A DNA stretch of 64,000 nt from Hydrogenophilales bacterium. Lineage in GTDB: Bacteria; Pseudomonadota; Gammaproteobacteria; Burkholderiales; Thiobacillaceae. Positions within the stretch are counted from its first letter, which is position 1, and each line of letters starts with the position of its first letter. The position numbers and the translations under genes were made by a program. The stretch spans positions 1 to 64,000 of the forward strand of contig JAHFRD010000008.1 in NCBI GenBank assembly GCA_023258975.1. Direction: 5' to 3'. Positions 7,796 through 16,182 of the stretch are shown here, in pieces. The notes beneath the pieces are model-generated. The model was not told the origin of the DNA. It did not search any database and saw only the letters and a list, made by a program, of their open reading frames with translations.

Positions 7796-8500
7796 TCAGT
7801 ATTTGATACATGCGAGCAAGGCAACGTTGCGCGGGCGTGTTTCGGTTCCGCCAGTTGCCCCGCTATTCGCACCAGTTGCCCCGCTCGGGTGTCCAGTCCC
7901 GCCCACCGACCCTTGGCCCGTAGATTGCTGAGGTAATGAGTGCGTGTGCGATTTCAGATCGTCCGCTTGCGCCGAACCGAAGGCCCGTCCACTGTCAGCC
8001 CCCCTCCCATCGTCCCACCCCCGGAGGAACTCGCCGCGTAGGTCCGGGACGACGAAGGTAGTAGAGCCATCGCCAGCTCCGAACGTAGTGCCGATGGCCG
8101 CGAACAGATAGGCGTAGGTGGTGCGGGAGATGGCCGCGCCGTTTGCTTTGAGATAGCCCGCAGGGGTGGTGCTGCGCGCGACGTGGATCACCGTGCCGGC
8201 GGGCAGTCCGGCGCCGGCGATGGCGGCAGCCAGATCGGCATCGGTGGCGTAGACCGGATGCGGATCGGCTCCGCCGGCATGCCCGGATACCGCAGCCGCC
8301 ACGACAGCCAGAATGGCCTGGCGCAGTTGGGTGTTGTCGGCCTTGACCAGGCCGAGGCCGGAGAACTCAATAAAGCCCGCCAATTCCTCCTGCAAGCTAT
8401 TCATCCACTCGGACGTGATCTCTGTCGGCGGCCGGCTCGTCGCCACATCCTCCGGTACGAACATATTGCCGACGTTACCGGCCCCATCAATTCGGTGCAT
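7796..8500 (-). CDS. Short tail fibre with collar domain
   Basis: This 234-residue protein has an N-terminal part that would dock on the baseplate (MHRIDGAGNVGNMFVPED). It is followed by a phage tail-collar domain with the signature GYLKANGAAISRTTYAYLFA and FVVPDLRGEFLRGWDDGRG at about residues 112-170. A glycine- and threonine-rich tip follows, ending RPRNVALLACIKY. It is much shorter than Mu gpS (about 500 residues), so receptor binding must rest on a compact tip. It overlaps the gp48-like gene by 14 bases. Confidence 0.8.
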   Translation of the reverse strand: MHRIDGAGNVGNMFVPEDVATSRPPTEITSEWMNSLQEELAGFIEFSGLGLVKADNTQLRQAILAVVAAAVSGHAGGADPHPVYATDADLAAAIAGAGLPAGTVIHVARSTTPAGYLKANGAAISRTTYAYLFAAIGTTFGAGDGSTTFVVPDLRGEFLRGWDDGRGADSGRAFGSAQADDLKSHTHSLPQQSTGQGSVGGTGHPSGATGANSGATGGTETRPRNVALLACIKY

Positions 8501-9059
8501 AGATGCCCCCTACTCCTGTTATGTCCTCGAACCACAGATGGACGTGAGCCTGCTTGAAGGCGTCCAGGGCCTCCCATAGCACGGCTGGATTGACTACAGA
8601 CCGGTAGTAGCGCACCCGCATCACGTAGCGGCTACGGGTGCTCCAGAGACCATCGCCGATATGGCTGCCGACACGGGCCGGCCCCAATAGGTGATCGATC
8701 TGGACCAGGGCGACGGGGAACGTCAGTCCGGGCGCCGCATGGCTCCACATTCGATCCCCGATATGGCTGCCGATGCCGAATATGCGGCGCGGCATGGTCT
8801 CTGCCAGCCCGGACAGCGCTGCCGCGGCGACGGCCCGATAGGCGCTGATGTGCCAGGTGCCGGCCGCCGGCCGGTGGGTGTCGACCGCCGTGTCCAGTAC
8901 AGCCGGCGTGGCGGCGTCCACGCGGGACAATTCCTGAGCCGTGCCGATCAGCATTGCATCGCCCAGGCCGCCCACCGGCCAGTCCCAGGCCGCACCGGGC
9001 GGCAGCAGGGCCTTGGTAGCGTCCGCGTAGTCGCGGGGGGTATGGGTGGCGAGGTTCAT
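8487..9059 (-). CDS. Mu gp48-like baseplate protein
   Basis: This 190-residue protein starts MNLATHTPRDYADATKALLP and carries the LLPPGAAWDWP segment typical of Mu gp48-type (DUF2313-like) tail proteins. It overlaps the baseplate J gene by four bases and lies just before the fibre gene, as in Mu. It probably links the baseplate wedge to the fibres. Assignment is by family pattern, length and gene order. Confidence 0.8.
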   Translation of the reverse strand: MNLATHTPRDYADATKALLPPGAAWDWPVGGLGDAMLIGTAQELSRVDAATPAVLDTAVDTHRPAAGTWHISAYRAVAAAALSGLAETMPRRIFGIGSHIGDRMWSHAAPGLTFPVALVQIDHLLGPARVGSHIGDGLWSTRSRYVMRVRYYRSVVNPAVLWEALDAFKQAHVHLWFEDITGVGGIYAPN

Positions 9060-10102
9060 GCCCAGACTATCGGGTTCAGGAGCAGCACTTCGCCGGCCGC
9101 CACGGCGATATCGGCCGTGGGCGCCACACGGGTGTACTGGGTGGTGACGGTAGCGATGGCCGCGTCGATCTCGGCCATGGCCAAAACCGATGTCTCGCTG
9201 ACTTCGGCCAGGACGGTGGCGCCGACGGCGGCGGAAATCGCAGCCCGGTTGCCGGCGGTGTCGTATCCGGGCAGGAGATGGATGGAGACCGTCACCGCCC
9301 GTTTCACCGGCGCGGCGACGCGCCAGTCGGCGGTGGCCGGGGCGATGTCCAGCAGACAGGCGGATACCGCGTCCAGCACGGCCTGGGAGGGCAGACGATC
9401 TACCAGGCTGTCGCAGAGGGGTTGCACCACCACCGTGCCGATGCCCAGCGCATGGGGCCGGACCAGGGCGGCGGTTACGGCCGGATGGGCGGTGCGCGCC
9501 CAGTAGCGGTAGTCGTCAGGCTTGCCGGATCGGGCGCCGCGAGTGACGACGGTACGCCATTCATCCGCCACCCGTGCCCGCCAGGCCTCCAGGGTCTCGA
9601 CTTCGGCGCCACCGGTCAGGCCGGGGGCGGCGATGGACAGGGTGCTGGCACAGCCGGGTACCGGATCGACCAGAGACAGAGCGAGTCCGGCGGCCTGGTT
9701 GCCGGCGCTGCCAGTAGCGCCGCAGCGGATGGATACCGGGGTCGATCCCACGCCCAGCACCACGGCGGCCAGCACCGTGTAGTCCAGCCCGCTGAGGCCG
9801 CGCAGCAGGGTGCCGGCGAGCACCTGAGTGCCAACCGTCCCGGTGGCCAGGGCGGCGCCGGTGGCGGCGGTGGCCAGCAGACGATCCACGCCGTACAGAG
9901 CGGCCCAGTCGTAGAGCCGCTCCAGTTCGCAGGTCAGGGGAGAGCATTGGGCGTCGATCCATCCCAGATAGCCGTGCTGGCTATGGCAGGCCCGCGCCCA
10001 GGCGGCCGAGAGCGGGCCGCGCAACACGGCGGGCAGCGCGACCAGGTCGGCGGCGATGCGCGCTTTCAGATCCTCGTAGGTGGGACGGGCGTAATCGGTC
10101 AC
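9056..10102 (-). CDS. Baseplate assembly protein J (Mu gp47-like)
   Basis: This 348-residue protein has the order expected of the baseplate J family: an N-terminal helical region with YLGWIDAQCSPLTCELERLY, a middle with beta segments rich in glycine and alanine, and a region ETLEAWRARVADEWR near residue 185. It starts with GTG at 10102, overlapping the gp46 stop by four bases. It forms part of the baseplate wedge of the contractile tail. It is translationally coupled within the gp45-gp48 cluster. Confidence 0.85.
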   Translation of the reverse strand: MTDYARPTYEDLKARIAADLVALPAVLRGPLSAAWARACHSQHGYLGWIDAQCSPLTCELERLYDWAALYGVDRLLATAATGAALATGTVGTQVLAGTLLRGLSGLDYTVLAAVVLGVGSTPVSIRCGATGSAGNQAAGLALSLVDPVPGCASTLSIAAPGLTGGAEVETLEAWRARVADEWRTVVTRGARSGKPDDYRYWARTAHPAVTAALVRPHALGIGTVVVQPLCDSLVDRLPSQAVLDAVSACLLDIAPATADWRVAAPVKRAVTVSIHLLPGYDTAGNRAAISAAVGATVLAEVSETSVLAMAEIDAAIATVTTQYTRVAPTADIAVAAGEVLLLNPIVWA

Positions 10103-10500
10103 AGGGGCACGCGAACGGTGAATTTGCGGCCATTGTGTTGGCCGGCTATCTCCATCACCACGCTGGAAACGATTCCCGCTGGCGTGATCTCTGACACGGT
10201 CACGTCGACGAGGCCGGGCGCGCGCGCCTGAAGCGCGGTGCGCACCATGTCCAGCGCCTCCCGCCTGGCGGCGCTGCCCAGGGGTTGGCGGCGGACATGC
10301 CAGAGGCCGCTACCGGCCAGCGGATCAGCCCACCAGCCCCGGCGTTCGTAGCCGTCCGGCACCCGCGCGGCCGGCGCCTCCGCATCGGTGAACAATACCG
10401 CGTAGATCAGCGTGGCCACGGCCGCGTCGGCATCCGCCAGTGCCGGATCATCCGGCGCCAAGTCGAACACGCCCCAATCGGTCTGCACCAGTTTCAGCAC
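10099..10500 (-). CDS. Mu gp46-like baseplate protein
   Basis: This 133-residue protein opens MLKLVQTDWGVFDLAPDDPA and includes GYERRGWWADPLAGSGLWHV, the hallmark segment of the GP46 family. Phage baseplate wedge proteins of this kind resemble T4 gp25. It starts with GTG just after the gp45 stop and overlaps the J gene. Role: wedge component that nucleates sheath contraction. Confidence 0.85.
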   Translation of the reverse strand: MLKLVQTDWGVFDLAPDDPALADADAAVATLIYAVLFTDAEAPAARVPDGYERRGWWADPLAGSGLWHVRRQPLGSAARREALDMVRTALQARAPGLVDVTVSEITPAGIVSSVVMEIAGQHNGRKFTVRVPL

Positions 10501-10501
10501 G

Positions 10502-11077
10502 TCAATTCACCCCATATGTTGGCGTACCCGGCTGGGTACTGGTGTGGGTGTGGCTATCGCTCACGTCCTTTCCGTTGACCGTGAATACCCCGGTCACGCG
10601 CGCCCCGCCATACATCATCGCGGCGCCGCCCGCCTGGCCGTAATAGCCGCCCACCGATGTGGTCATGCCCTGAACAGTGAGGTTGCCGCGTACCAGCATG
10701 TCACCGGTCGCCTCCACCAGCGGCGTGTCGGCAATCACCTTGGCGGCGGCCTTGACCTCGATTACCCCGCCGCGCTGGAGGTGGACGTGGTTGCCTTCAT
10801 CGTCGTGGATGGCCACCTCGCCGGCCACCAGCTCCATCTGATAGCGCCGGTCGCCGATGATCAGGGCAACGCCATACGAGCGATCGCCGGAGGGGAACAG
10901 CAGATAGGTCTCGCTACCAGGGTGCGGGCGGTAGCTGAAGCCGTAGGGCTCGACGCGGGCGATATTGCCGACCGTCTCCTCATCCAGCACACGGGCTTGC
11001 ACCAGGTCTTGGCCGATCAGGAGGCTCTTGCCCTGCGCGAACAGGAGCTGGAGACGTGCCCACACCTGGTCGATCAT
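10502..11077 (-). CDS. Baseplate spike/hub protein (gpV family, Mu gp45-like)
   Basis: This 191-residue protein has an OB-like N-terminal part (RVEPYGFSYRPHPGSETYLL) and a C-terminal beta-helix stretch ending GKDVSDSHTHTSTQPGTPTY. The histidine-threonine pattern is the metal-binding tip seen in gpV-type spikes. It acts as the puncturing device under the baseplate. It overlaps gpP by four bases, as in Mu-like tails. Confidence 0.85.
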   Translation of the reverse strand: MIDQVWARLQLLFAQGKSLLIGQDLVQARVLDEETVGNIARVEPYGFSYRPHPGSETYLLFPSGDRSYGVALIIGDRRYQMELVAGEVAIHDDEGNHVHLQRGGVIEVKAAAKVIADTPLVEATGDMLVRGNLTVQGMTTSVGGYYGQAGGAAMMYGGARVTGVFTVNGKDVSDSHTHTSTQPGTPTYGVN

Positions 11078-12075
11078 TTCTTCACCCCGGCGCCACGGCG
11101 GGCTTTCTTCTTCTCGACGCCCAGATAGGCGGCGCGCGGCATGGCCTGGAGATGGGTGATGCTGCCGCCCTTGTCGTCGAGACTGAGCGTCCGCTCACCA
11201 ATCAGGAACACGTCGTCGATGCCTTCATGCGGGATGATCACGCGCACCTGAGTATTGGCCGCCCAGAGGCCGCCGTTGTGGCTCCAGCCCGCCACCTGCA
11301 TATCGAGGCGATGCGCCCTGGCCAGGCGCCGATTGCGCTCCAGCGTGGCGCGGCGATCGCAGCCCCCAACGCCCTGTCCGTGCTTGTCGGCAATGACGTG
11401 CATGGGCCTGAAATAGCTGATTCCGGCGTCCCGAGCGACCGCCGAATGCGCCGAGTTGGTGGCGTGGTCGTAGCCCTTGATCCGGTACTCGCTGTAGCGC
11501 AATTTCCACTCGTCAACCACCGCATAGCTCATTATGTTGATGCCATACTCCAGCGTGGCCACCGGCGCCGCATTGGTCGGGCTGGTCAGGATCAGGCCGC
11601 CATCCGGGAGGGCATAGAGCAGCAGGTTGGCCGCCCGGGCAGCATTGATCAGCGCATTCGCCGGCACCTCGCACTGCATGGAAAAATCCAGCACCACGGC
11701 GGTCTGAACATCGATCTTCACAGGCACTTTGAAGGCCGCGCAAAGCCGCTTCACCACCTCCCCTAATTTGAGGCCTTTCATGGTCACGGAGTGCTGGCAA
11801 TCCACCAGCTCGCGGCTCAGCGTGCGGGCATCCAGATGAATGGTGTGGTTCTCGGCAGATACCTGGCGGTGCAGGCTGTCCGGCCGCACGGTGGCCACCA
11901 GGTGGCCATCGGCCAGCACCTGCACCACGGTGTTCGGCGTCAGCCCCAGCGCATCACCCGCGCCGGGCCGGGTGATGGCCAGGCGGACGCTGGCGCACAG
12001 ATCATCCACGGACTCGCGGATCTCCACCTGCTGCCAGTAGGCATAGCGGCGGCCGTCGAATAGGAGTTCAACCAT
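11074..12075 (-). CDS. Baseplate hub protein gpP (Mu gp44-like)
   Basis: This 333-residue protein opens MVELLFDGRRYAYWQQVEIR and carries the late-control D / gpP-type hub pattern, including VCDR-like KHGQGVGGCDRRATLERNR near residue 240. It overlaps both the gpN gene (8 bases) and the spike gene (4 bases). The protein forms the central hub that holds the spike. Its C-terminal lysine-arginine tail (KKKARRGAGVKK) is compatible with a scaffold contact. Confidence 0.8.
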   Translation of the reverse strand: MVELLFDGRRYAYWQQVEIRESVDDLCASVRLAITRPGAGDALGLTPNTVVQVLADGHLVATVRPDSLHRQVSAENHTIHLDARTLSRELVDCQHSVTMKGLKLGEVVKRLCAAFKVPVKIDVQTAVVLDFSMQCEVPANALINAARAANLLLYALPDGGLILTSPTNAAPVATLEYGINIMSYAVVDEWKLRYSEYRIKGYDHATNSAHSAVARDAGISYFRPMHVIADKHGQGVGGCDRRATLERNRRLARAHRLDMQVAGWSHNGGLWAANTQVRVIIPHEGIDDVFLIGERTLSLDDKGGSITHLQAMPRAAYLGVEKKKARRGAGVKK

Positions 12076-13276
12076 AGACCACCCCGCGCACGAACAGCGG
12101 GTGCCTCACCCCATTGCGGGCGATGAAGCCATCCTCATCCACCCCCAGGCGATGCGCCAGCACGGTGGCGGGCAGGGCGGCGACGACGGTGCGGGTGCTG
12201 GCCGGCGCCAGGTCTTGCGCCATGAGGGCGGCGATCAGGTCGGCGCGCATCGTGGCGCCGGCCTGGAAGACAGGATCGGGCGCGCCGGGGAGGATGGCGT
12301 CGATGGCGGCGAGCACGCTGGCCAGGGCCGCATCGCGTTCGCCTTCCGCCTGATAGCTGGCCAGCGCGGTGCCGGCTGCGGCCGTGGCCAGCAGCATCCC
12401 GCGCAGCGCGGCCTCGGCGACGGCATTGGCGCGTGCGTCAGCGTCAAGGCTATCAATGCCGCCGCCACGCGCGGCGGTGATGGCCTCGGTGGCCAGCCTG
12501 GCCACCACGCGGGGGCGGTCGCTGGCCGCCAGGTCATCGGATTCCGCATCCAGGCCCAGAGCATCTGCCAGGCCGCGCAAAGCGGCGGCGTACTGGCCGG
12601 GCAGCGCCATCAACGCGGCCAGGTCGCCCTTGATGCCGGCGAGCAGGTTCTGCGCCTGGCTCGCCCAGGTCAGCGGTAGCGTGGCCAGCGCCAGCACGGT
12701 GCGCAGACCTTCCAGCTTGCCTTGGACCTTGGCGACGAATGCAGTCATGGCCGTCGCGCTCAGGGGCCGGGGCGTGTATTGCGCCACCGCCACATCGGCC
12801 GTCTGGCGGATCGAGGCGGCGGCCACGTCCACCTTGTCCGGCGTCGCCGAGAGGGGGTGGCGGCTGATGGTGTAATCACGCGCCTGGCCAGTGCGGGCCA
12901 GATCGTAGTCGGCGCCTCCACCAGGGACGAAATCCACCTGGATGGTGCAGTAGCCGCCCTCCTTATTGCTCTCATGGATCGACCAGGACTGCACCCGCAC
13001 CCACAGTTGTCCCAGCCAGGGATGTATCAACCACGCTGGGCCGGGTTGGGCGAGGAGGTCGAGAAACAGATTCCGCTCCAGGTCGTAATCCGGCCCAATG
13101 AAATAGGCGGCCAGCTTGTAGCCGGGCGCCTTGCCGCCCAGGTCTTCCACGGCCGGCGCCTCGGCGCCGGGGAACTCATGCACCGCCAGGCGGCGGCCGC
13201 CACTGGTCTCGTGGGAGTCGGTCAGGAACTCGACGCCCCGGAATGAGGCGCGGGCCATACGGTCGGCGTAGCTCAT
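12068..13276 (-). CDS. DNA circularisation/tail protein gpN (Mu gp43-like)
   Basis: This 402-residue protein starts MSYADRMARASFRGVEFLTD, with GRRLAVHEFPGAE close behind. That is the signature of the N-terminal domain called DNA circularisation protein N in Mu. In the virion it is a distal tail protein. The rest is helical and alanine-rich. It overlaps the tape-measure stop by four bases and is followed by gpP, the conserved Mu order. Confidence 0.85.
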   Translation of the reverse strand: MSYADRMARASFRGVEFLTDSHETSGGRRLAVHEFPGAEAPAVEDLGGKAPGYKLAAYFIGPDYDLERNLFLDLLAQPGPAWLIHPWLGQLWVRVQSWSIHESNKEGGYCTIQVDFVPGGGADYDLARTGQARDYTISRHPLSATPDKVDVAAASIRQTADVAVAQYTPRPLSATAMTAFVAKVQGKLEGLRTVLALATLPLTWASQAQNLLAGIKGDLAALMALPGQYAAALRGLADALGLDAESDDLAASDRPRVVARLATEAITAARGGGIDSLDADARANAVAEAALRGMLLATAAAGTALASYQAEGERDAALASVLAAIDAILPGAPDPVFQAGATMRADLIAALMAQDLAPASTRTVVAALPATVLAHRLGVDEDGFIARNGVRHPLFVRGVVYG

Positions 13277-15306
13277 CGCGGCGCCCCCGTGTGGACGTTG
13301 CCGGTGTTCATCTTCGCGTCAACGCCCTTGGTCGCCAGCCGCGCCCGCGTGATCTGTACGCGGTCATCGGTGACGGAAATTGTCACATCGGCCTTTATTT
13401 CTGGATGGTTCTGGGCGCGCAGCTGGGCCAGTTCCGCCTCGGCGGCTTTTTGACCTTTGATTTTGTCGCCGTTGAACCACTCCCAAATATGACCACCGGA
13501 GTCAGTAGCGCCAGCGATCAACTTGCCGATCTCCCAGCCAGTTCCGGCTGCGGCGACCGGCGCAAGCATCTTTCCGCCGAGCTTTGCCGCCTTTGCGGCA
13601 GCTGGGCTTCTCGCAAGGCTGCCAGCACGATCAATGGCGCCTCCCGCCACCCGAGGGAGCTTGCCGCCGTTCATCACCAGCGCAGCCCCACCCGCCGCCA
13701 CAGCAAACGCCGAGATCGCGCTGGTCGCGGCAATCGTCGCGCCGGACAGCAACGGGTACTTGGTCACCATGTCGCCAAACAAGTCCGCCACTTTTCCGAT
13801 GGCCGGGGTCAACTTGTCCATTGCATCGATCTTGGACATGTCCACCTTTTCCGCCGCAATCCGCGTCCTCACCCCGGCTTTCTCGGCCATGTAGCCATAA
13901 TCGGTATCGATGATCCTGCCGGACAATTGTGTGATCGCCTGGTCTACCTCACGGCCGACCGTCTTGTTGCGCAGACCAAACAGGGCGCCCTGGGCCTGCA
14001 TGTCCTGGAAGAACATGCCCATGCTCTGGCCTTCAGCCATACCCTTGATGGCCTCGATTGCCGCGTCCTGCTCTTCCTTGTTTTTCGCTTTCTGGATTTT
14101 GGCGATGGCCGGCGCCAGGTTCTTGTTCTTGGCGATCTCGGATTCGATGACGTTTTGCCAGGCGGTCAGTGGGTCCACGCCCTGGGCGCGTTGATCCATC
14201 AGAAACTTGTACAGATCGCCACGCCCGGACTTCTGGAAGTCTTTTGCCGTGTCGTTGGATTTCAGCTTGTTGAGCAGGTTCTTGACGTTGATCGCGGCCT
14301 CGTCGGAAGAGCCCGCCGTGGTGCGCGCCTGCTGCAAGAGCACCAGCAGCCGCTTGAATCCATCCTCACCCGCCAGACCTGCACTCTTGGCCAGTGGCAA
14401 AAGGCCAGGTAGATGCTTGGCCATATCGTTCTTCTCGAACGCGCCGGCCGTCGCGGCGGCCGAACTGATGCCCAGCAGCCGCTTGGCACCCGTGACATCC
14501 TTGGCGTAACCGCTGCCGATGAACCCGCCCATCATGGCGGCCACGTCCTGGCCAGAACCACCCTGGCCCGTCGTGACCTTGCCGATAAACGGCAGCAGCT
14601 CCAGCGCCCCGGCGACACCGCCCACCTGGTTGTCGGCAATCAGCTTCTCCAGCGCATCCATTGCCGCGTCTTTGGTGATGCCCGTCCCGATCGCCTTAGT
14701 GACCGCCGCACGTATCTGTGTCTCGCCCAGCTTGCGGCCATCCGCGCCATATTCCGCATAGGCGGTATTGGCCAGCAAGCCCAGACGTTCGTCGTAACTC
14801 ATTGCCGCCTTGGCCGGGTCGCGCAGCACATACCCGGCGGCGGTGATGCCGGCGCCGATGGCGGCGGCGGTCTTGATGCCGGCCATGACCTTCTGTTGCG
14901 TGGTCAGCTTGCCCATCTCATTGGTGAGCTGCTCGACCTTGGCCCGCATCGCCTCGGCGGCGCGGGTCTGTTCATTGAAAGACAGGGTGCCGGAATCTTT
15001 CAGCCGGTTGTAGGCCGCAACGGTTTGCTGAATCTCGCGCTGGATGGCCTGCTCGGAACGCATGCCCAGGGTCTCGCGGGCATGGGACAGACGCTCGTAA
15101 CTGCTGCGCTGGCGGGCGGCGGCCTGTTCCGTCGCCGTAGCGGCCTGCTCGGCCGCGCGCTCTGTCGCGGAGGCCGCCTTTTCGGCTGCGGAGATGCTGA
15201 CGGCGGCGGTCTTCTCGGCGGCGTCCTGGACGGCCGCCATGCCCTTGGCGACACCGTCGTCGCGCATCTTGAGCGCGACTTCTACATTGACTGCCGAGTT
15301 AGCCAC
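13273..15306 (-). CDS. Tail tape-measure protein, inner prophage
   Basis: This 677-residue protein starts with GTG at 15306, preceded by GGAG. It has a long alanine- and glutamate-rich coiled coil over the first 150 residues (AAEKTAAVSISAAEKAASA). Glycine-rich hydrophobic segments follow (IGAGITAAGYVL, GATIAATSAISAFAVAAGG) and may act as membrane-inserting regions at injection. It follows the frameshifted chaperone and precedes gpN. It is shorter than typical Mu tape measures, suggesting a shorter tail. A late-promoter palindrome lies 65 bases upstream. Confidence 0.85.
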   Translation of the reverse strand: MANSAVNVEVALKMRDDGVAKGMAAVQDAAEKTAAVSISAAEKAASATERAAEQAATATEQAAARQRSSYERLSHARETLGMRSEQAIQREIQQTVAAYNRLKDSGTLSFNEQTRAAEAMRAKVEQLTNEMGKLTTQQKVMAGIKTAAAIGAGITAAGYVLRDPAKAAMSYDERLGLLANTAYAEYGADGRKLGETQIRAAVTKAIGTGITKDAAMDALEKLIADNQVGGVAGALELLPFIGKVTTGQGGSGQDVAAMMGGFIGSGYAKDVTGAKRLLGISSAAATAGAFEKNDMAKHLPGLLPLAKSAGLAGEDGFKRLLVLLQQARTTAGSSDEAAINVKNLLNKLKSNDTAKDFQKSGRGDLYKFLMDQRAQGVDPLTAWQNVIESEIAKNKNLAPAIAKIQKAKNKEEQDAAIEAIKGMAEGQSMGMFFQDMQAQGALFGLRNKTVGREVDQAITQLSGRIIDTDYGYMAEKAGVRTRIAAEKVDMSKIDAMDKLTPAIGKVADLFGDMVTKYPLLSGATIAATSAISAFAVAAGGAALVMNGGKLPRVAGGAIDRAGSLARSPAAAKAAKLGGKMLAPVAAAGTGWEIGKLIAGATDSGGHIWEWFNGDKIKGQKAAEAELAQLRAQNHPEIKADVTISVTDDRVQITRARLATKGVDAKMNTGNVHTGAPR

Positions 15307-15370
15307 GAAAAAAACTCCAGGACCGGGGGGTGACTGGAGCTTATGGGGTGAGGCTGACGGGGTCAGGGCG

Positions 15371-15382
15371 GGAAACGTTTCC
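15371..15382 (-). promoter_or_regulatory. Palindrome GGAAACGTTTCC, putative late activator site (tape-measure block)
   Basis: The core is embedded in a 16-base perfect palindrome (15369-15384). It lies 65 bases upstream of the tape-measure GTG. Downstream on the minus strand, 31 bases after the core, comes CTCCAGTCACCCC. A matching CTCCGGTCACCCC lies 31 bases after the copy at 32658. The core-to-leader spacing suits an activator site centred near -45. The promoter call is inference from repetition. Confidence 0.6.
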
Positions 15383-15393
15383 CGGTGGGGACA

Positions 15394-15428
15394 TGTAGCG
15401 CCAGCATCTCTGCCGGCGTCTTAAAAAA
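15394..15428 (+). repeat. REP-like element followed by T/A-rich run
   Basis: It starts TGTAGCGCCAGC and ends TGCCGGCGTCTTAAAAAA. It is a diverged member of the family seen at 3352 and 25826. It sits between the chaperone extension and the tape-measure gene, just upstream of the palindromic promoter. In this position it may end or attenuate the upstream transcript. Confidence 0.55.
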
Positions 15429-15463
15429 CAGCCGGCTGGATACCGAAGGGTAGGGGCTTCATC

Positions 15464-15477
15464 AAGCCGGCGCTACA
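15464..15477 (-). repeat. Half REP-like element
   Basis: This is the sequence AAGCCGGCGCTACA, the complement of the TGTAGCGCCGGCTT half-site. It lies just after the stop of the frameshifted chaperone and is oriented opposite to the copy at 15394. The pair brackets about 35 bases and could fold together. Confidence 0.5.
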
Positions 15478-15923
15478 TCACTCGAAAGTCCGGCCATCCA
15501 TCGCCGCCGCCAACCTGGCCCACAAGAACAACTCGGGTAGCGGCAGGGCCTTGGCCACCGGGATGGGCTGGTGCAGCACCTTCGCCAACAGCCCCACGGC
15601 GGTGAGGATGCGGACTACTTTTTTTCAGCGGCCTGTTCCTCCGCCGTCTGCGCTGGCGGCTCGCCGGCCGGCGCTTCGGGCGTCTCATCGGCCAGCATCA
15701 GCCCATCGGCGATCTTCTCCGCCGCCCGATAGTCCGGGCCACGCAACTGCAGGATCAGCGCCTCATCGGTGCCGGTCAGGCTGGCGATCAAGGTGATGCG
15801 CTGCGCCACGCCGCCCCGCTGGTCGAACGCCAGGTAGTCGGCGGCGGTGGTGTAGTCGCGGAAGGTCAGGCTGGCCACCGTGGTGGTGCCGAAGGTGAGA
15901 GGGTGCTTGAGGGCGAGCTTCAT
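15478..15923 (-). CDS. Tail assembly chaperone, -1 frameshift product (Mu gp41-type), inner prophage
   Basis: The zero-frame protein (15615-15923, 102 aa) opens MKLALKHPLTFGTTTVASLT and ends EEQAAEKK at a TAG. Directly before that stop the codons GAA AAA AAG form the slip heptamer A AAA AAG. The -1 frame then runs 46 codons to TGA at 15478 with a sensible hydrophobic sequence (VVRILTAVGLLAKVLHQPIP). Mu-like phages make their chaperone pair the same way. The extension fills most of what would otherwise be a 300-base gap before the tape measure. Confidence 0.8.
15618..15624 (-). other. Ribosomal -1 frameshift site AAAAAAG
   Basis: The minus-strand codons read GAA AAA AAG TAG, so the heptamer A AAA AAG abuts the stop codon, a very efficient arrangement in bacteria. 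Slippage fuses the 102-residue chaperone to a 46-residue extension ending at 15478. Confidence 0.75.
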
Positions 15924-15924
15924 T

Positions 15925-16170
15925 TCACAACCCCAGCTTGGTTTTGACGATTGCATACGCCACCGCCCCCATCGCCTGCTGCACGGTCTGGCCGGCGGCC
16001 AGGGGGGCGGTGATCAACGGGGCGCACTCGGATTGGCTGGCCTCCACGCTGAGGCGGCGCAGCTCAGTGTCGCCATCCATCTCGGCCACCTCAATGGCGG
16101 CATCCCAGAGGTCGGAGATGGTGACGCGCTTGATCTGGTAGGTCAGGGTCTTGGTTTTGCTCAAGGGCAT
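15925..16170 (-). CDS. Small tail-assembly region protein (gp40 position)
   Basis: This 81-residue protein begins MPLSKTKTLTYQIKRVTISD and is mainly helical. It ends one base before the chaperone start codon, so it is translationally coupled to it. In Mu the slot between tail tube and chaperone is gp40. I see no diagnostic motif. Role in tail assembly is inferred from context only. Confidence 0.6.
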   Translation of the reverse strand: MPLSKTKTLTYQIKRVTISDLWDAAIEVAEMDGDTELRRLSVEASQSECAPLITAPLAAGQTVQQAMGAVAYAIVKTKLGL

Positions 16171-16182
16171 GATGGGCTCCGA

